A DNA stretch of 64,000 nt from Pseudomonas costantinii (GTDB lineage Bacteria; Pseudomonadota; Gammaproteobacteria; Pseudomonadales; Pseudomonadaceae). Positions 60,559 through 64,000 of the stretch are shown one piece after another (the stretch's first letter is position 1; every line of letters begins with the position of its first letter). The notes under the pieces were generated by a model, which was not told the origin of the DNA, did no database searches, and saw nothing but the letters and a program-made list of their open reading frames with translations. The position numbers and the translations under genes were made by a program. The DNA lies in assembly GCF_001870435.1 (NCBI RefSeq), contig NZ_MDDR01000057.1, positions 248,001-312,000 of the forward strand, read 5' to 3'.

Positions 60559-61998
60559 ATGTCGCTGTTGATCCGTGGCGCCACCGTTATTACCCATGAT
60601 GAAAGTTACCGCGCCGATGTTTTATGCGCAGGCGGTCTAATTCGCGCTATTGGCACGAATCTGGATGTTCCCGCCGGCACTGAAATACTCGATGGCAGCG
60701 GCCAATACTTGATGCCCGGCGGCATCGACCCCCATACCCACATGCAACTGCCCTTCATGGGCACCGTGGCCAGTGAAGACTTTTTCAGTGGCACCGCGGC
60801 GGGTCTGGCGGGGGGCACTACCTCGATCATCGACTTTGTGATTCCCAACCCGCAGCAATCCTTGATGGAAGCGTTTCATCAATGGCGCGGCTGGGCGCAA
60901 AAGTCCGCCTCCGACTACGGTTTTCACGTGGCGATCACTTGGTGGAGCGAGCAGGTGCGCGAGGAAATGGCCGAGCTGGTCAGCCAGCACGGCATCAACA
61001 GCTTCAAGCACTTCATGGCCTACAAGAACGCGATCATGGCGGCCGATGACACCCTGGTCGCCAGCTTTGAGCGCTGCCTGGAGCTGGGCGCGGTCCCCAC
61101 GGTGCATGCGGAGAATGGCGAGCTGGTGTATCACCTGCAGCGCAAGCTGATGGCCCAGGGCATCACCGGGCCGGAAGCGCATCCGCTGTCGCGGCCGTCC
61201 CAAGTGGAGGGCGAAGCGGCCAGCCGCGCAATTCGTATCGCCGAGACCATCGGCACGCCGCTGTACCTGGTGCACGTGTCCACCCAGGAAGCCCTCGACG
61301 AAATCACTTACGCCCGTGCCAAGGGCCAGCCGGTGTACGGCGAAGTACTCGCTGGCCACCTGCTGCTGGACGACAGTGTCTATCAGCACCCCGACTGGCA
61401 GACCGCCGCCGGCTACGTGATGAGCCCACCGTTCCGCCCGCGCGGGCATCAAGAGGCGCTGTGGCACGGCCTGCAATCGGGCAACCTGCACACCACCGCC
61501 ACCGACCACTGCTGCTTCTGCGCCGAGCAAAAAGCCGCCGGGCGTGACGACTTCAGCAAGATCCCCAACGGCACCGCCGGTATCGAAGACCGCATGGCGC
61601 TGTTGTGGGATGAAGGCGTCAACACCGGGCGTCTGTCGATGCAGGACTTTGTTGCGCTGACCTCTACCAACACCGCGAAGATCTTCAACCTCTACCCACG
61701 CAAAGGTGCGATTCGCGTGGGTGCGGATGCCGATCTGGTGCTGTGGGATCCCGAGGGTACGCGGACCATTTCCGCCAAGACCCACCATCAGAAAGTCGAC
61801 TTCAACATCTTCGAAGGCAAGACCGTGCGCGGCGTGCCGAGCCACACCATCAGCCAGGGCAAGCTGGTCTGGGCCGATGGCGACCTGCGTGCCGAGCGCG
61901 GTGCCGGGCGGTATGTGGAGCGGCCGGCGTATCCGGCGGTGTTTGAGCAGTTGAGTAAGCGGGCTGAGCTTTCCAGGCCCACTGCTGTGAAACGCTAA
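60559..61998 (+). CDS. hydA: dihydropyrimidinase (D-hydantoinase)
   Basis: A 479-residue amidohydrolase. Zinc ligands His59 and His61 are in DPHTHMQ, the carboxylated Lys is Lys156 in HFMAYKNAIM, further ligands are in VHAENG and LVHVST, and the catalytic Asp is in TTATDHCCF. It opens the ring of dihydrouracil and dihydrothymine, the second step of reductive pyrimidine degradation. GTGAGGAA lies before the ATG. It is followed, after a palindromic repeat, by the dehydrogenase genes. Confidence 0.94.
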   Translation: MSLLIRGATVITHDESYRADVLCAGGLIRAIGTNLDVPAGTEILDGSGQYLMPGGIDPHTHMQLPFMGTVASEDFFSGTAAGLAGGTTSIIDFVIPNPQQSLMEAFHQWRGWAQKSASDYGFHVAITWWSEQVREEMAELVSQHGINSFKHFMAYKNAIMAADDTLVASFERCLELGAVPTVHAENGELVYHLQRKLMAQGITGPEAHPLSRPSQVEGEAASRAIRIAETIGTPLYLVHVSTQEALDEITYARAKGQPVYGEVLAGHLLLDDSVYQHPDWQTAAGYVMSPPFRPRGHQEALWHGLQSGNLHTTATDHCCFCAEQKAAGRDDFSKIPNGTAGIEDRMALLWDEGVNTGRLSMQDFVALTSTNTAKIFNLYPRKGAIRVGADADLVLWDPEGTRTISAKTHHQKVDFNIFEGKTVRGVPSHTISQGKLVWADGDLRAERGAGRYVERPAYPAVFEQLSKRAELSRPTAVKR

Positions 61999-62015
61999 GG
62001 CCCGCTCCCACATTT

Positions 62016-62111
62016 GATCGTTCCCACGCTCTGCGTGGGAATGCAGCCAGGGACGCTCGGCGTCCCAAGAGCGCCCAGTGAGGCATTCCCAGGCAGAGCA
62101 TGGGAACGATC
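62016..62111. repeat. 96-bp palindromic repeat element, copy 2
   Basis: Begins GATCGTTCCCACGC and ends CATGGGAACGATC, with inner inverted pairs (CCCACGCTCTGCGTGGG; GGGACGCTCGGCGTCCC). It is related to the copy at 57030. It sits 18 bp after hydA and 42 bp before the dehydrogenase start, inside what should be one operon. Confidence 0.85.
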
Positions 62112-62153
62112 GCCCATCAGAGGCAGCACCTCAATAACCGTGAGGCCAATACC

Positions 62154-63521
62154 GTGATCCAGACCCTGACCCACCTCCCCCATCCCCACGAAGATGGGCC
62201 GACACTCGCCAGCCATTTCACCGACCTGGCGCCGCCGCTCAACGCCCGCCAAGCTCAACTGGAAGCTTCGCGCTGCCTGTATTGCTACGACGCGCCTTGC
62301 GTGAATGCGTGCCCCAGCGAGATCGATATTCCGTCGTTCATCCGCAATATCCACACCGAAAACGTACAAGGCGCAGCGCAGAAGATTCTCTCGGCGAATA
62401 TCCTCGGTGGCAGCTGCGCCCGGGTCTGCCCCACAGAGATCCTGTGCCAGCAAGCCTGCGTGCGCAACAACGCCGAAGAATGCGCCCCGGTGTTGATCGG
62501 CCTGTTGCAACGCTATGCCATAGACAACGCACACTTCAGCGAACACCCCTTCCACCGCGCGGCCCCCACCGGCAAACGCATCGCCGTGGTCGGCGCCGGG
62601 CCAGCCGGTTTGGCCTGTGCCCATCGCAGTGCATTGCATGGCCATGACGTGGTGATTTTCGAGGCACGGGAAAAGGCTGGCGGCCTGAATGAATACGGTA
62701 TCGCCAAGTACAAGCTGGTGGATGACTTTGCCCAGAAGGAGCTGGATTTCCTGCTGCAAATCGGGGGTATCGAGATTCGCCACGGCCAACGCCTGGGCGA
62801 CAACCTGACCCTGAGCGAACTGCACCAGCAATTCGATTCGGTGTTCCTCGGCCTGGGTCTCGCCGCCAGTAAACAGCTCGGTTTACCTCATGAAGACGCC
62901 CCCGGCCTGCTCGCCGCCACCGACTACATCCGCGAACTGCGCCAGGCCGATGACCTGACCCAACTGCCCCTGGCCGATCGCTGTATCGTGCTCGGCGCCG
63001 GCAACACCGCCATCGACATGGCCGTGCAAATGGCCCGGCTCGGTGCCCGCGATGTGAACCTGGTCTACCGCCGTGGCCTGGCTGACATGGGCGCCACCCA
63101 ACATGAGCAAGACATTGCCAAGGCCAACCAGGTGCGCCTGTTGACGTGGGCCCAACCGGAAGAGGTCTTGCTGGACGACAAGGGCCAAGTCCGCGGCATG
63201 CGCTTCCTGCGCACGCACATGGAGAACGGTCGCCTTCACCCCACCGGCGAGACCTTTGAACTGGCCGCCGATGCGATCTTCAAGGCCATCGGACAAAGTT
63301 TTGACAACGAGGCGCTGCACGACCCACTGGCCCAGCAACTGCAGCGCGTGGGCGAGCGAATTTTCGTCGACGAGCAACTGCGCACCAGCATTCCTGGGGT
63401 CTACGCGGGGGGCGATTGCGTCAGTCTCGGCCAGGATCTCACCGTACAAGCAGTGCAGCACGGCAAACTGGCCGCGCAAGCCATGCACACCCAACTCATG
63501 CTGAATGTGGAGGCTGCGTAA
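62154..63521 (+). CDS. preT: dihydropyrimidine dehydrogenase, NAD(P)H/iron-sulfur subunit
   Basis: A 455-residue protein of the PreT/PydX type, related to the glutamate synthase small subunit. The N-terminal Cys clusters CLYCYDAPCVNACP and GGSCARVCPTEILCQQAC bind two 4Fe-4S centres. FAD and NAD(P)H sites are in IAVVGAGPAGLACAH and CIVLGAGNTAIDMA. It feeds electrons to PreA for reduction of uracil or thymine. The start is GTG at 62154, with GAGG 8 nt upstream; the frame open to 62100 would run into the repeat. It overlaps preA by one base (TAATG). Confidence 0.92.
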   Translation: MIQTLTHLPHPHEDGPTLASHFTDLAPPLNARQAQLEASRCLYCYDAPCVNACPSEIDIPSFIRNIHTENVQGAAQKILSANILGGSCARVCPTEILCQQACVRNNAEECAPVLIGLLQRYAIDNAHFSEHPFHRAAPTGKRIAVVGAGPAGLACAHRSALHGHDVVIFEAREKAGGLNEYGIAKYKLVDDFAQKELDFLLQIGGIEIRHGQRLGDNLTLSELHQQFDSVFLGLGLAASKQLGLPHEDAPGLLAATDYIRELRQADDLTQLPLADRCIVLGAGNTAIDMAVQMARLGARDVNLVYRRGLADMGATQHEQDIAKANQVRLLTWAQPEEVLLDDKGQVRGMRFLRTHMENGRLHPTGETFELAADAIFKAIGQSFDNEALHDPLAQQLQRVGERIFVDEQLRTSIPGVYAGGDCVSLGQDLTVQAVQHGKLAAQAMHTQLMLNVEAA

Positions 63522-64000
63522 TGGCCGATCTCTCGATTGTATTCGCCGGTATCAAAGCCCCCAACCCTTTCTGGCTGGCCTCCGCCCCCCCCACCGACAA
63601 AGCCTATAACGTGGTCCGCGCCTTCGAAGCAGGCTGGGGCGGCGTGGTGTGGAAAACCCTGGGTGAAGACCCGGCGGCAGTTAACGTGTCGTCACGCTAT
63701 TCGGCCCACTACGGCGCCAATCGTGAAGTGCTGGGCATCAACAATATCGAACTGATCACCGACCGCTCTTTGGAAATCAACCTGCGGGAAATCACCCAGG
63801 TGAAAAAAGATTGGCCGGACCGTGCGCTGATCGTGTCGCTGATGGTGCCGTGCGTTGAAGAGTCGTGGAAAAATATCCTGCCGCTGGTGGAAGCCACCGG
63901 TTGCGACGGCATCGAATTAAACTTCGGCTGCCCCCACGGCATGCCCGAGCGCGGCATGGGCGCGGCAGTCGGCCAGGTGCCGGAATATGTGGAACAGGTG
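63521..64000 (+). CDS. preA: dihydropyrimidine dehydrogenase, FMN subunit, 3'-truncated by window
   Basis: The first 160 residues of a dihydroorotate-dehydrogenase-like protein of the PreA/PydA type: MADLSIVFAGIKAPNPFWLASAPPTDK, then WGGVVWKTLG, LIVSLMVPC and DGIELNFGCPHGMPERGMG, which is the pyrimidine-site loop. It reduces uracil and thymine to dihydropyrimidines, the first step of the pathway. The C-terminal ferredoxin-like domain lies beyond the window. Confidence 0.92.
   Translation, partial: MADLSIVFAGIKAPNPFWLASAPPTDKAYNVVRAFEAGWGGVVWKTLGEDPAAVNVSSRYSAHYGANREVLGINNIELITDRSLEINLREITQVKKDWPDRALIVSLMVPCVEESWKNILPLVEATGCDGIELNFGCPHGMPERGMGAAVGQVPEYVEQV

Noticed and set aside
1..64000. CRISPR array, insertion sequence or integron
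   Set aside because: No regularly spaced direct repeats, transposase or integrase frame was found on reading both strands.

Overview
This window is a chromosomal segment of a fluorescent Pseudomonas, most like the P. fluorescens group. The evidence is the liu leucine-degradation genes, a PrrF-type iron-responsive sRNA under a Fur box, the conserved run tig-clpP-clpX-lon-hupB-ppiD beside an Arg-His-Leu-His tRNA cluster and folD, GTGGGAG(N)TGGCTTG-type REP sequences, and high-GC codon use throughout. I see no prophage, transposase, CRISPR array or conjugation gene; this is core plus ordinary accessory chromosome.

Layout. 1-3548: the end of liuB, then liuC and liuD (leucine/isovalerate catabolism). 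3545-6280: a LexA-fold repressor facing a small DUF6124-like gene across twin operators, the PrrF-like sRNA, and an M14 cytosolic-type carboxypeptidase. 6300-9327: a catalase-related peroxidase and cytochrome b561 operon transcribed away from an ECF sigma/anti-sigma pair, each arm with a matching ECF promoter. 9324-15682: a seven-gene Csu-type chaperone-usher pilus operon. 15865-18291: an AFG1/ZapE-like ATPase and a leucine-rich-repeat protein kinase. 18531-28290: a YebC-family protein, LysR with phnWX (2-aminoethylphosphonate degradation), cytochrome b561, a D-cysteine desulfhydrase-like enzyme, fadH, and a nitrilase-fold protein lacking catalytic residues next to an AraC regulator. 28299-32923: a 28-residue acidic protein, then an accessory pyruvate-dehydrogenase E1 (AceE) locus with a MarR regulator and a stand-alone gene for an E1 C-terminal half.

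32925-37590 holds a DUF2242 lipoprotein, LysR/MFS, GNAT, and DUF2938/MerR with a MerR-type promoter. 37650-49541 is the protein quality-control block (ppiD, hupB, lon, clpX, clpP, tig), the tRNA operon, folD and a PBP7-type endopeptidase. 49580-57026 holds a peptidase-like lipoprotein without its catalytic Cys, a tiny His-rich membrane protein, a lipoprotein and a complete RND efflux operon. 57156-64000 is the reductive pyrimidine catabolism cluster: amidohydrolase and NCS1 transporter on one side, dihydropyrimidinase and both dihydropyrimidine dehydrogenase subunits on the other.

The most promising unexplained items are three. First, the MarR-controlled accessory AceE locus, where one 12-bp palindrome sits before both the full E1 and an orphan E1 C-terminal half. 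Second, a 76-nt CCA-ended tRNA-like element with its own terminator between hupB and ppiD. Third, a set of apparent pseudoenzymes (nitrilase fold, C39-like peptidase, S24 repressor without the Ser-Lys dyad). All calls come from reading the sequence; no database search was run.
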